In this document: positions 36,629 to 45,396 of the stretch, one piece after another | Layout: each line of letters starts with the position of its first letter | How positions within the stretch are numbered: the first letter of the stretch is position 1 | Assembly (NCBI RefSeq): GCF_005116655.2 | Contig: NZ_CP050698.1 | Coordinates: 2,572,501 to 2,636,500, forward strand | Reading direction: 5' to 3' | DNA from: Desulfosediminicola flagellatus | GTDB lineage: Bacteria > Desulfobacterota > Desulfobulbia > Desulfobulbales > Desulfocapsaceae | DNA length: 64,000 bases | Notes under the pieces: model-generated | What the model saw: the letters and a program-made list of their open reading frames with translations, nothing else | What the model was told of the DNA's origin: nothing | Databases searched by the model: none | Made by a program: the position numbers and the translations under genes

Positions 36629-37390
36629 TTAACCTGCCTCCAAGTTCTGTTTTGCCTTTTTTAGCCTGTAACTATCGAGGTTGAGCTCCAGGATGACACT
36701 GTGATGAACCAGGCGATCTATAGCAGCAGCAGTGGTCATCGGATCTTTAAAAATCTTTTCCCATTGTGAAAAAGGTAGATTGCTGGTGAGCATGATGCTG
36801 CTTCGTTCATAGCAGTATGCCAGTAGAGTGAACAGCACCTCCATCTCTTCCCGGCTTTGCTGGACGTAACCGATATCATCGATAAGTAACGCGTCATATT
36901 TCACCATTTTTTTGAGCATTCGGGGTAGCACAAGTTCTCTTTTGGCCACCAATAAATCTTGAACAAGCAAGCTGCAGGACGTGAAGAGAATTCGCTTGTC
37001 GTTGTTAATCAGCTCTTGCGCAATCGCGCAAAGCAAATGGGTTTTGCCACTACCGGGATTTCCAAAGGCCAATATGTTTTCAGATCGTTCAAGGAAAGAA
37101 CCTTCCAACAGGCTATTCACCAAGCCACGAAGTTTAGCAGGAAGGCGAGTCTGGTCAAACGAGGCCAGGCTTTTTTCCAGAGGCAGCCTGGATTCCCGTA
37201 AATATCTCGCAATGCGTTTGTGCCGACGTTCTTCGCATTCTCGAACAACCAACTCCTGGAGATACGCTTCATAGCTCAGTGATTCCTGCCTGGCTAACTC
37301 AGCCTCGCCCCGATAACAGGCTCGAACAGTTGATAGATAGAGCTGCTTTAACGACCTCTCCAGAGTAACCACATTATCTGCTTGATTCAT
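36629..37390 (-). CDS. istB: IS21 helper ATPase IstB
   Basis: 253 residues of the DnaC/IstB AAA+ family. Walker A GNPGSGKTHLLCAIA, Walker B DALLIDDIGYV and sensor LTSNLPFSQW are intact. IstB assembles on target DNA and stimulates the IstA transposase. The start overlaps the istA stop by 4 nt. Confidence 0.93.
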   Translation of the reverse strand: MNQADNVVTLERSLKQLYLSTVRACYRGEAELARQESLSYEAYLQELVVRECEERRHKRIARYLRESRLPLEKSLASFDQTRLPAKLRGLVNSLLEGSFLERSENILAFGNPGSGKTHLLCAIAQELINNDKRILFTSCSLLVQDLLVAKRELVLPRMLKKMVKYDALLIDDIGYVQQSREEMEVLFTLLAYCYERSSIMLTSNLPFSQWEKIFKDPMTTAAAIDRLVHHSVILELNLDSYRLKKAKQNLEAG

Positions 37391-38871
37391 CCGTGGACCT
37401 CCTCTAAGAGTTGATCATAACCAGCAAGGGTAACAGTCTGCACCGATACGTCAGTGACAGGTTCAGCCGGCTGTTTCAAGGAAAGAAATTTGTGTACCTC
37501 AGTAGCATTTATTGGTTCTTCTTCTGCAATCAAGTAACGCAGAGCATCATCGACAGCTGTCTCGTTTTTCTGAGCAGCAAGTTGTAAAATTGACAAGTAT
37601 TCTTTGGCAGCATTGGTAACACAGTGCTGTTGAGCAAGAGTATCATAGGCCATCCGGAATCTGCTGGTTGGAAACAGATCATTCAGATACCTGTAGTTTT
37701 CAAACGCCCGAGGTTTGCGAACCAGCCAGTCAATGATATGACGGTATTGAATATAATGCTTGTTGCTGCCTCTTATCCTCGGAATATTTTCAATATGACT
37801 TTGTCCATACCAGATCTCCAGATGCCCTGAATACAGGCGAACGTTGACCTTTTCTTTTATCAGACGACTGTTAACTGAATAGACTTTGTGTTTTATTCTG
37901 ATAGTGCTGCTCGGTCCGACTCTCACTTCAAAACGCGTACATGTATCAAGCTTACTCGAAGGTAAGGGTTTCAAGGCTGCCTGTTCTTCGAGAAATCGTG
38001 ATTGACGATTGCGATTAAGTTGTGCAAACAGCTTCTGCAAAAACAGTTCATACTCTTGTCGCGTAGTAAAATCCCGACTACCTCGCAGCATTAGTGCTTG
38101 ATCAACTGCTTTCTTAAAACGATAATGGCGCTGTTCAATGTCTCCGTTTTCATGAGGGCTGGAAGGATTTGTTTTACGCCCCTGCATATTGTAGTGGTCC
38201 AATAACCCTTGATATGCACGAGTAAACTCTTCAAGATTTTCCGGTTTATTTACCGCAGCTGACAACCTATCCGTTTGGTGTTGCTCGGGAGCACCGCCAA
38301 GTTGCCAAAGACATTGTTGCAGTCCTTCGCTTAAACTCTCAAAACTTTCTGAAAAACATATTGTCCCCGTTTCCCAGTTTGAATAGGTCAGAACAAAATG
38401 AAATACCAGGTGATCAAATGGCTGGCCTGCAATAGTAATTTGCAATTTATCCATATGGGTGAAATCTGATTGGCCTAATCTGCCAGGGTGATGCTTTTGC
38501 GGAAAATAAATTTCATTACCAGGGCCTGCTGTAGCACGCCAGTTTTTTACTCGACGTTGAAAAGTCCGAAGCTGACCATCGCTGAAACGGCCAGGGTGAA
38601 GTCGTTGCAGGTGACAGAAAAGTGTTTTGGCCTCAAGGGCGTCATTGCTTTCTAAAAATGGTGTAACCGAGGACCATACATCATCAAAAGGGTCGTCTCG
38701 AGTTCGCCAATCTCGTATTCGTTCAGCGTTAATTTCACTTGGTAACTTTTCAAGATCACGATACTTGCGGCCAGTTTTTTCATCCATGCCAGCCTTCAGT
38801 GATGCGACCTCTAATGTTTTTCCCTGACTTAAATATTTCTTCAATTTTCTCACCTGAAAGTCTGTGACCAT
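37387..38871 (-). CDS. istA: IS21 transposase IstA
   Basis: 494 residues. N-terminal helix-turn-helix (SLKAGMDEKTGRKYRDLEKLP), then an rve-type DDE core: Asp in LGQSDFTHMDKL, Asp in HQTDRLSAAVN, and Glu in SSPHENGDIEQRHY. All three catalytic residues are present and the frame is uninterrupted, so the element may be active. AAGGAGGG lies 6 nt before the ATG. Confidence 0.93.
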   Translation of the reverse strand: MVTDFQVRKLKKYLSQGKTLEVASLKAGMDEKTGRKYRDLEKLPSEINAERIRDWRTRDDPFDDVWSSVTPFLESNDALEAKTLFCHLQRLHPGRFSDGQLRTFQRRVKNWRATAGPGNEIYFPQKHHPGRLGQSDFTHMDKLQITIAGQPFDHLVFHFVLTYSNWETGTICFSESFESLSEGLQQCLWQLGGAPEQHQTDRLSAAVNKPENLEEFTRAYQGLLDHYNMQGRKTNPSSPHENGDIEQRHYRFKKAVDQALMLRGSRDFTTRQEYELFLQKLFAQLNRNRQSRFLEEQAALKPLPSSKLDTCTRFEVRVGPSSTIRIKHKVYSVNSRLIKEKVNVRLYSGHLEIWYGQSHIENIPRIRGSNKHYIQYRHIIDWLVRKPRAFENYRYLNDLFPTSRFRMAYDTLAQQHCVTNAAKEYLSILQLAAQKNETAVDDALRYLIAEEEPINATEVHKFLSLKQPAEPVTDVSVQTVTLAGYDQLLEEVHG

Positions 38872-38965
38872 TCATATCCCTCCTTTGAGAGATATGAATA
38901 ATCGGATCACAATTTTCCGGGAAAAATAATTGTCGTTAGGGGGGAATTATAATTGTCGCTGATCA

Positions 38966-39347
38966 GGGCAAAGCAGTTAATCCCCTTTCAGGGGTTAATC
39001 AATACCGTCTCCTCTGGGGTCGGTTGTTTATCTATGGGTAAAATAATGATTGTGTCATGCAAACACAGTGCACGACAGTGTCGTAGTATTGTGCATGGTG
39101 CCTATCAAACATTTGCATTACCAATATTGGTCATCTACAATATCTTCAGAGGTCGTTTATGGTGAAGTTCAGGGAGGCAACCTACTTGATTATTAAGGGG
39201 GGGGATTGTTCAACAGAATAGCCTAAACTTCACGACAAGGTAATTGTCGCAGATCGGACAAAGTAATTGACATCTAATACACGGAAGATATGATAATATC
39301 AGGGCAATTTGACCTGATAATCAATGGTTAACTTCAAGGAGGAAACA
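38966..39347. other. Intergenic with a third copy of the leader palindrome
   Basis: No gene to 39347. At about 39290-39332 the 43-nt ending of the long repeat recurs (AATATCAGG, GCAATTTGA, CCTGATAA, TCAATGGTTAAC) immediately before a small gene, although the upstream 400 bp of the repeat is absent. Pieces resembling IS21 ends (ATTGTTCAAC, AATTGTCGCAGATC) occur at about 39210-39260 and may be scraps of an older insertion. Confidence 0.45.
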
Positions 39348-39461
39348 ATGGAGTATCAAAAGTTCCTCTCAGACTGGAAAGATGGATTAATTGAAATCGA
39401 TGTAAGTCAAAGTAAAGCACTACAGGTTGCTAATTCAAGTATTCTTCCCATACGATATTAA
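39348..39461 (+). CDS. Small protein, 37 residues
   Basis: ATG 39348 to TAA 39461, with AAGGAGG 5 nt upstream of the start. The product begins MEYQKFLSDWKDGLIEID. Its position directly after the leader palindrome mirrors the cassette genes elsewhere. It may be the truncated N-terminus of a longer gene, as the sequence after it is cut by a group II intron about 90 bp later. Family unknown. Confidence 0.4.
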   Translation: MEYQKFLSDWKDGLIEIDVSQSKALQVANSSILPIRY

Positions 39462-39551
39462 GCAGCACATGTTTTTTGGTCCTTGGTATGAATGCTTTCA
39501 ATATTTGCGACACGATGTCGCTTTATATATATGTTTTCACAATAGATTATA

Positions 39552-40346
39552 GTGAAAACCCGGTGTTCCGCCACCGGCATCCTAGGGAGGCATGCTACCG
39601 TTGCGCTGATGACGGGGTGTGAAGCCCTCCCACCAATGTACCGAGGATCTTCGAAGTTGGAAGGTCGGGACAAGAAGCGTGAGTGGATTGTCCTTCTGGA
39701 AGCCTCATCCTGATTAGGGCTAAGATTGACTGATATGGTCAGCATATACAAACACTTGCAGCATCGTAAATAGTAACAAGCCAAAGAGTGCTGATAGGCT
39801 TGGACCATACGGTGAACGGTCAAGTCGGGAGTTTATAACGCGCCTAACGCGGATGTTGCACCGCCGGTATACAGATTGGACTTAAGTCGGTTAACAGTAT
39901 TTACTGCGGAACGTGGTAAGCTCGTAACTCCGCCTACAAATATTCCTGCAGGCAGGCCAACCGTAAGGCAGACCGATGGTGTTGCTGGTGCAAAACGCCT
40001 TACCAAGTTAATGCCTTTCTGTGATGGGAAGGATACGGAGCTATCTTCGGCCCGAAAGGAAGCTAAATTTTGGCGGGTGTTCTATCGTGAGAAAGTGCAA
40101 GGAACCTCTCTTAAGGAGGAATAGCAAATGACGGTCATCAGACTGGTGCACCTCTCCTACTTTATAGGCTGAGGCCTTGAACGTGTATTGCGAAGGTAAT
40201 GCGTGTTGACGGTAGTTCTGGGCAATGCTTAACCGGACTTCATCATATCAGATGTTGTCTTAATGAATGCTTGAACCGTATGCTGGGAAACTCGCTTGTA
40301 CGGTTCTGAGGGGGGCGGAGGTCGTAAGACCTCGAACCTACCCGGT
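39552..40346 (+). ncRNA. Group II intron RNA without a reverse transcriptase
   Basis: About 795 nt starting GTGAAAACCCGGTG. Domain V is unmistakable at 40273-40306: GAACCGTATG, a GGGAAACT loop and CTTGTACGGTTC, 34 nt with the catalytic-triad region near its base. Domain VI follows (GGAGGTC, GTAA, GACCTC, then GAACCTACCC). The 5' part contains the GAGGATCTTCGAAGTTGGAAGG type domain I segments. Where a reverse transcriptase/maturase should sit (domain IV) only a 14-codon frame remains (40128-40172), so it is an ORF-less deletion derivative that would need a maturase in trans. Exact ends are approximate to a few bases. Confidence 0.8.
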
Positions 40347-40370
40347 GCTTCAATAAAAAAGGGGAATAAA

Positions 40371-41075
40371 ATGAAAAAATCATTAATTTGTACTTTGATG
40401 TTTGCAGTAGCGCCTGTCATGTCAATACAGCATGCCCAAGCATTAACAATTGATTTTGAGGATGTTGGACTGATTTGGGCACATGGAGTGACAAGCATAG
40501 CAAGCCATGGATTTAGTTTCACATCTGCTGAGGATGAAGGTCTTGGTACTATGTTTGATGGTAATCCTTGCGATCCTGATTGTGCTGCAAATGGAACAAC
40601 AACCTTAATTGTTTCAGGTTATGGCGCAGGAATAGGTTCTGGAGGAGCTGGCACACAGCCCGTTACGCTTACGAGTGATTTGGGATTGCCTTTTAATTTG
40701 TGGAGCTTTGATATTGGAGAACTGACAAGTACTGCTCAATATAATGCCGACAGGATACAGGTTACGGGCTATGTTTTTGGAGGTGGATCTATTATTACTA
40801 CAGCATATCTTGATGGCATAAACGATGGGCCTGGAGGAGATGATGACTACGAAAAAGTAGTATTGGGTGAAAATTGGCTAAATACGCCTCTTAGTCATGT
40901 TACTTTTCACGATCCTGATATTGGCGGATATGGAGCAGATTCTGATGTAGGTGCTTTTTCGCTTGATAACATCCAGGTAAATGTTGTTCCGGAACCAATA
41001 AGCTCTGTCCTTTTTGTTACTGGTGGTATACTTTTAGCTGGTAGGCGTCTTATAAAAAGAAAAAAGACAGCATAA
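40371..41075 (+). CDS. PEP-CTERM sorting domain protein
   Basis: 234 residues. Sec signal peptide (about 1-22, ending QHAQA), a secreted region with two Cys (DGNPCDPDCAANG), and a C-terminal PEP-CTERM tail: VVPEPISS, a short hydrophobic helix, then GRRLIKRKK. Exosortase cleaves such proteins for outer surface display; no exosortase gene is in the window. AGGGG lies about 8 nt before the ATG at 40371, only 25 bp past the intron. The GCATAAC after the stop resembles the first arm of a cassette site. Confidence 0.85.
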   Translation: MKKSLICTLMFAVAPVMSIQHAQALTIDFEDVGLIWAHGVTSIASHGFSFTSAEDEGLGTMFDGNPCDPDCAANGTTTLIVSGYGAGIGSGGAGTQPVTLTSDLGLPFNLWSFDIGELTSTAQYNADRIQVTGYVFGGGSIITTAYLDGINDGPGGDDDYEKVVLGENWLNTPLSHVTFHDPDIGGYGADSDVGAFSLDNIQVNVVPEPISSVLFVTGGILLAGRRLIKRKKTA

Positions 41076-41086
41076 CAAAAAAATGC

Positions 41087-41223
41087 ATGGGAATCCAAAA
41101 TCAAGATGAAATAATCGCAATTGAAAATGTGCCACAGTTCTCGGTTGGTGCACCATTGCCGGTTACAATAAGCGACGAATATAATTTACTCATACTCTCA
41201 ATTGGGGTCCCACACACACAATT
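41087..41223 (+). pseudogene. Start of a gene interrupted by a REP transposase unit
   Basis: An ATG frame beginning MGIQNQDEIIAIENVPQF runs 45 codons and is then cut by the terminal repeat of the next mobile unit at 41224. The apparent stop further on (41287) lies in the element. Family not recognised. After the elements, about 43270-43380, a short open frame resembling PTMSYGSCNPNWEMLGGG may be an unrelated scrap. Confidence 0.4.
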
Positions 41224-42301
41224 GGGGTCGGACCACGCCAATCCGCTACAAACTCAGACTTTATTCCTGAAAAAAAGGTGTTATTGAAGCTTAGAGCACC
41301 CTTTTTATAGGCAAAAAGTGATCTCTAAGGAAAATACCTACTCCTCTGCCACGTACAGTGCCGCATACGTTTTTGTCAACATCACCTGATACTGTATTGA
41401 GATATTTGAAAGAATTTCATACTACAATTATCAAATTGATAGCTGACGTCCCCCCCTTTCTTACTCAATGAGACTTTATTGTTATGCCAAGAGCCAACAG
41501 GCACTATATTCCAGGTTGTGTATGGCACATCACTCATCGATGTCATAAACAGGAGTTCCTACTTAAATTTGACAAGGATAGAAAGCGTTGGCGACATTGG
41601 TTGTATGAAGCAAAAAAACGGTACGGCCTCTGTGTTCTTGATTACATCATCACCTCAAACCATGTTCATTTGCTTGTCATGGATACTGGTGAACATGTTA
41701 TCCCGAAAAGTTTACAGCTGATAGCAGGTAGAACTGCTCAAGAGTACAACATACGCAAGAAGAGAAAAGGGGCTTTCTGGGAAGACAGGTACCACGCAAC
41801 AGCTGTTCAGACCGATAAACATTTAGCGAAATGTCTAGTTTATATAGATCTTAACATGGTTAGAGCCGGTGTGGTGCAGCATCCTTCTGAATATACTATT
41901 AGCGGATACAACGAAATACAAACACCCTCAAAACGATATTCAATTGTAAACCAGAAGGCTTTAAACGATCTTTTTGCGGTAAAAGAAGATCACATTTTCC
42001 GTCAATTACATCGTGAGTGGGTGGAGCAGGAACTTCTGAATAATGTCTCAAGTCGACAAAGTTTTTGGAGTGAGGCTGTTGCTGTAGGAAGTGAGAACTA
42101 TATACAAAATATACAGAAAGAACTTGTCGGTAGAATACCAGGGCGCTCAATAGTATCCGAAAGTGAATCGTCCATATTGAAAGAGCCTACAACTCCTTAC
42201 AGCACTCTTTTTGATACCCAAAAGGGCATTCTAAGGCCAAAAAACACCTATTTTCTATCCATTAATCATTAGTTTTTTGTATGTTGGTGTGGTCCGACCC
42301 C
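41224..42301 (+). mobile_element. REP-type Y1 transposase unit, copy 2
   Basis: Terminal repeats at 41224-41241 and 42284-42301 match those of copy 1. The transposase gene lies inside. Bases 41424-42301 are repeated almost exactly at 42316-43193. The same terminal sequence ATTGGGGTC also occurs once more just outside the left end at about 41201. Confidence 0.8.
41484..42272 (+). CDS. REP-associated tyrosine (Y1) transposase, copy 2
   Basis: 262 residues, nearly identical to the copy at 35.4 kb; the HUH motif SNHVHLLV is intact. It differs from its neighbour downstream by very few residues (for example H for Q near residue 16). Catalytic function appears preserved. Confidence 0.88.
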   Translation: MPRANRHYIPGCVWHITHRCHKQEFLLKFDKDRKRWRHWLYEAKKRYGLCVLDYIITSNHVHLLVMDTGEHVIPKSLQLIAGRTAQEYNIRKKRKGAFWEDRYHATAVQTDKHLAKCLVYIDLNMVRAGVVQHPSEYTISGYNEIQTPSKRYSIVNQKALNDLFAVKEDHIFRQLHREWVEQELLNNVSSRQSFWSEAVAVGSENYIQNIQKELVGRIPGRSIVSESESSILKEPTTPYSTLFDTQKGILRPKNTYFLSINH

Positions 42302-42315
42302 ATACCAGTTGGTTC

Positions 42316-43193
42316 ACAATTATCAAATTGATAGCTGACGTCCCCCCCTTTCTTACTCAATGAGACTTTATTGTTATGCCAAGAGCCAACAGGCACTATA
42401 TTCCAGGTTGTGTATGGCAAATCACTCATCGATGTCATAAACAGGAGTTCCTACTTAAATTTGACAAGGATAGAAAGCGTTGGCGACATTGGTTGTATGA
42501 AGCAAAAAAACGGTACGGCCTCTGTGTTCTTGATTACATCATCACCTCAAACCATGTTCATTTGCTTGTCATGGATACTGGTGAACATGTTATCCCGAAA
42601 AGTTTACAGCTGATAGCAGGTAGAACTGCTCAAGAGTACAACATACGCAAGAAGAGAAAAGGGGCTTTCTGGGAAGACAGGTACCACGCAACAGCTGTTC
42701 AGACCGATAAACATTTAGCGAAATGTCTAGTTTATATAGATCTTAACATGGTTAGAGCCGGTGTGGTGCAGCATCCTTCTGAATATACTATTAGCGGATA
42801 CAACGAAATACAAACACCCTCAAAACGATATTCAATTGTAAACCAGAAGGCTTTAAACGATCTTTTTGCGGTAAAAGAAGATCACATTTTCCGTCAATTA
42901 CATCGTGAGTGGGTGGAGCAGGAACTTCTGAATAATGTCTCAAGCCGACAAAGTTTTTGGAGTGAGGCTGTTGCTGTAGGAAGTGAGAACTATATACAAA
43001 ATATACAGAAAGAACTTGTCGGTAGAATACCAGGGCGCTCAATAGTATCCGAAAGTGAATCGTCCATATTGAAAGAGCCTACAACTCCTTACAGCACTCT
43101 TTTTGATACCCAAAAGGGCATTCTAAGGCCAAAAAACACCTATTTTCTATCCATTAATCATTAGTTTTTAGTATGTTGGTGTGGTCCGACCCC
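42316..43193 (+). mobile_element. REP-type Y1 transposase unit, copy 3, left end missing
   Basis: An 878-bp head-to-tail duplication of 41424-42301. It lacks the left terminal repeat and about 200 bp of the leader, but keeps the gene and the right terminal repeat (43176-43193). Fifteen unmatched bases separate it from copy 2. The near-identity points to a recent event, by tandem duplication or one-ended transposition. Confidence 0.8.
42376..43164 (+). CDS. REP-associated tyrosine (Y1) transposase, copy 3
   Basis: 262 residues, intact frame. Differs from copy 2 at residue 16 (Gln for His) and otherwise almost identical at DNA level, including silent changes. Same HUH and Tyr motifs. Confidence 0.88.
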   Translation: MPRANRHYIPGCVWQITHRCHKQEFLLKFDKDRKRWRHWLYEAKKRYGLCVLDYIITSNHVHLLVMDTGEHVIPKSLQLIAGRTAQEYNIRKKRKGAFWEDRYHATAVQTDKHLAKCLVYIDLNMVRAGVVQHPSEYTISGYNEIQTPSKRYSIVNQKALNDLFAVKEDHIFRQLHREWVEQELLNNVSSRQSFWSEAVAVGSENYIQNIQKELVGRIPGRSIVSESESSILKEPTTPYSTLFDTQKGILRPKNTYFLSINH

Positions 43194-43660
43194 ATACCAA
43201 TTGTTATCTCTCGGCAAAAATATGGTGGTGAGCTTTTGGGAGTTGGAAAAGTAACCCTCTTTATCAATTTGAGCAAAGGTGTATTTGCAACCAGAAGCTA
43301 CCCACCATGAGCTACGGTTCATGCAATCCCAATTGGGAGATGTTGGGGGGCGGAGCAAACCAAAATAAAGACTTTACAGGACAAGCCTTTTTTATTTAGG
43401 ACATTTTGGTGCTTAAAAGTTACTAATAGGTATAGATATAGCTCTTGATCCGGGCGATTGTCAGCAGCCGATTACTGGTGTGTAAAAAGGTTCGACTCAG
43501 GAGAGAGGACGCTCTCACTTGAGCAGTCAGGAATTGCTGTTTTTTTGCTAAGGATAATTGCATACGTTACCCTCGTAAGCATAGCTCAATCGCCCTTTTC
43601 CAACTGGAGAAGTCGAACGCTGTTGCTTTTTGGTTCTCATCTATTTTCTCTTATAATAAA
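43194..43660. other. Intergenic, end of the first mobile patchwork
   Basis: About 467 bp. No gene supported. An imperfect hairpin with a seven-T run at about 43519-43547 (AGCAGT/ATTGCT) could be a terminator. Confidence 0.35.
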
Positions 43661-43903
43661 ATGAATGCTGTTACAATCCCATATGATCAATTGAGCCAAG
43701 AGGCATTGAAGGGTGTTATTGAAGAATTTGTAACCCGTAATGGTACTGATTACGGCGAAGCCCAAATCCCGCTTGAAACTAAAATTGCCCAAGTGTTAAT
43801 ACAACTTAAATCTAAAGAAGCCTTTATTGTCTTTGATCATGATTCTGAAACAGCTACTATCCTTCACAAGGATGATCAAATTTTAAAATCTATTGATTCA
43901 TAA
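43661..43903 (+). CDS. UPF0270 (YheU-like) protein
   Basis: 80 residues. IPYDQLSQEALKGVIEEFV, then NGTDYGEAQIPLETKIAQVL and the end of the domain match YheU (UPF0270), a small cytosolic family of unknown function best known from Gammaproteobacteria. The C-terminus (KDDQILKSIDS) is slightly longer than in Escherichia. It stands alone on the plus strand, convergent with map. Confidence 0.8.
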   Translation: MNAVTIPYDQLSQEALKGVIEEFVTRNGTDYGEAQIPLETKIAQVLIQLKSKEAFIVFDHDSETATILHKDDQILKSIDS

Positions 43904-43949
43904 GACGGAAAGGAGGCAAGTCGGATTTTGACTCTTGTTGCGAATTTTT

Positions 43950-43984
43950 GATAACAAAATAATCACCGGATAAACCGGCGATCA
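43950..43984 (-). terminator. Terminator-like hairpin downstream of map
   Basis: ATCACCGG (43962-43969) and CCGGCGAT (43975-43982) pair over 8 bp with one G-U, and on the minus strand are followed by a T-rich run. It is about 165 bp beyond the map stop and also faces the UPF0270 gene. Confidence 0.5.
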
Positions 43985-44146
43985 TCATGTTGTGCATGTG
44001 AAATGCTAGTGAAAAATTATGACCTGAGATTGTACGAAACTGCTATATTATCGGTCAATGGCGAGACCATCCTCAATGACAGATCTTCACCAAATCAACA
44101 ACTACTCTGAACTCATTTGGCCAGGATGCCGGTATCAAGGCAATAT

Positions 44147-44896
44147 TTACGTTAGTACTTCAACTCCCGAATCCGTTACCAACAACGTATGTTCATACTG
44201 GGCTGAAAGTTGATTATCCACCGTTCTTGCCGTCCATTCATCTTGCTCGTCAATAGTTGCTTCTGCTTTACCACAATTGATCATAGGCTCAATTGTGAAA
44301 ATCATACCGGGTTTCATTCGATCACCACTTTTCTTTGGTGAAATATGATGCACCTGTGGTTCTTCATGGAACTTGACTCCGACACCATGACCGCAAAATT
44401 GATGTACAACACTAAAGCCATGAGCTTTAGCATGTTTGGCAATAACAAAGCCTATATTGCCGAATCGTTTTTTCGGTGCAACCTGCTCGATCCCTAGTAT
44501 CAGACATTCTTTTGCTACCTGAATGAGCTTTTGTGCTTCAGCAGACACCTCGCCTATTGTAAACATGCGGCTGGTATCTCCAAAGTAACCGTCTACTATA
44601 GTCGTCACATCGATGTTAAGAATGTCACCATGCTTTAGTATGGTTTGTTTAGAAGGTATTCCATGGCAGATTACATCGTTGAGTGAAATGCAGGAGGACT
44701 TGGGGAATCCGTGGTATCCAAGGGGGGCGGGCACGGCACCATTTTCTGTTATATATTTATGAATGAGGTCATCAAGATATTCAGTAGAGACACCTTCTTC
44801 AACATGTTCAGAGATGTAATCTAAGGTGCCAGCTGCTAGTTTTGAGCTTTCCCTGATTCCTTCTATCTGCCTTTTGGATTTAATGATAATTGCCAT
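44147..44896 (-). CDS. map: Type I methionine aminopeptidase
   Basis: 249 residues, the usual bacterial length. Substrate His in PLGYHGFPKS and the five metal ligands in context: Asp in LNIDVTTIVDG, Asp in GYFGDTSRMF, His in FCGHGVGVKFHEEP, Glu in FTIEPMI, Glu in YEHTLLV. Removes the initiator Met from nascent proteins. It is monocistronic here, not next to secY as in many genomes, and could be a second copy. Confidence 0.95.
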   Translation of the reverse strand: MAIIIKSKRQIEGIRESSKLAAGTLDYISEHVEEGVSTEYLDDLIHKYITENGAVPAPLGYHGFPKSSCISLNDVICHGIPSKQTILKHGDILNIDVTTIVDGYFGDTSRMFTIGEVSAEAQKLIQVAKECLILGIEQVAPKKRFGNIGFVIAKHAKAHGFSVVHQFCGHGVGVKFHEEPQVHHISPKKSGDRMKPGMIFTIEPMINCGKAEATIDEQDEWTARTVDNQLSAQYEHTLLVTDSGVEVLT

Positions 44897-45001
44897 GTTT
44901 TCTATATTCGTTCTCGTAATTGTTTAGCTTCCACATCTGTCAAAACTTAAGAGTACATTCTTGCTCTTAGCACAGAAAGACTCTGTGTGATCAATGATAA
45001 C

Positions 45002-45120
45002 TCATTGCGCTTCATCTCGTATTTGATAGCGCTGACCATAAATCAATTCGACTTTTATGGCATGGCAAAATCTGTCTATCACTGCATTATCATAACATTT
45101 ACCTTTGCCACTCATTGAAC
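45002..45120 (-). pseudogene. Remnant of IS3-family transposase C-terminus
   Basis: Read on the minus strand, SMSGKGKCYDNAVIDRFCHA and KVELIYGQRYQIRDEAQ match the last third of IS3-family OrfB transposases. The final catalytic Glu of the DDE triad (usually NAV-x-E) is Asp here, and a TGA follows. No ends or remaining part are seen. The rest of the 44897-45396 gap holds nothing I can name. Confidence 0.75.
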
Positions 45121-45396
45121 AAATACAAGCCTGCTTCAAAAGTAAAATTTGATACACGTGACGATAACAGTGCGACCTTCCCGTAAGGGCCTGACACTAT
45201 CAGGAAAGATCGTATAACGTAGTTATCCATCCCCTACCCTACAGTCAAACATCTTCTCATCCATCGAGAAGGCTCACTCTCGTCTGCGACGACTCAGATG
45301 CTTAGCGGATGAAGTTCTGATCTTTCTATTAAGATGACCTCGATAAATACTCATAATAGCATTATAAAACATGTTGAGAAAAGGCAGTTTATGTCA

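Larger units (their letters stand above)
36323..38965 (-). mobile_element. IS21-family insertion sequence, intact
   Basis: 2,643 bp. Ends TGTTCAACGACAATTATAAC (36323) and, inverted, TGATCAGCGACAATTATAAT (38965) share the core CGACAATTATAA, with a second internal copy of the repeat near each end (36350 and 38930), as is usual in IS21. Flanking GGGCAA at 36317-36322 and 38966-38971 is a 6-bp target duplication. It carries istA and istB in the usual 4-nt overlap. A hairpin terminator on the plus strand lies inside, past istB. Confidence 0.9.

Noticed and set aside
39876..40124. 82-codon plus-strand frame
   Set aside because: It lies inside the group II intron RNA between domains I and V and has no maturase motif; conserved intron structure explains the lack of stops.
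35440..43042. Second frames of about 80 residues inside each transposase copy
   Set aside because: They overlap the Y1 transposase gene in other frames, have no family match and are repeated only because the transposase itself is repeated.
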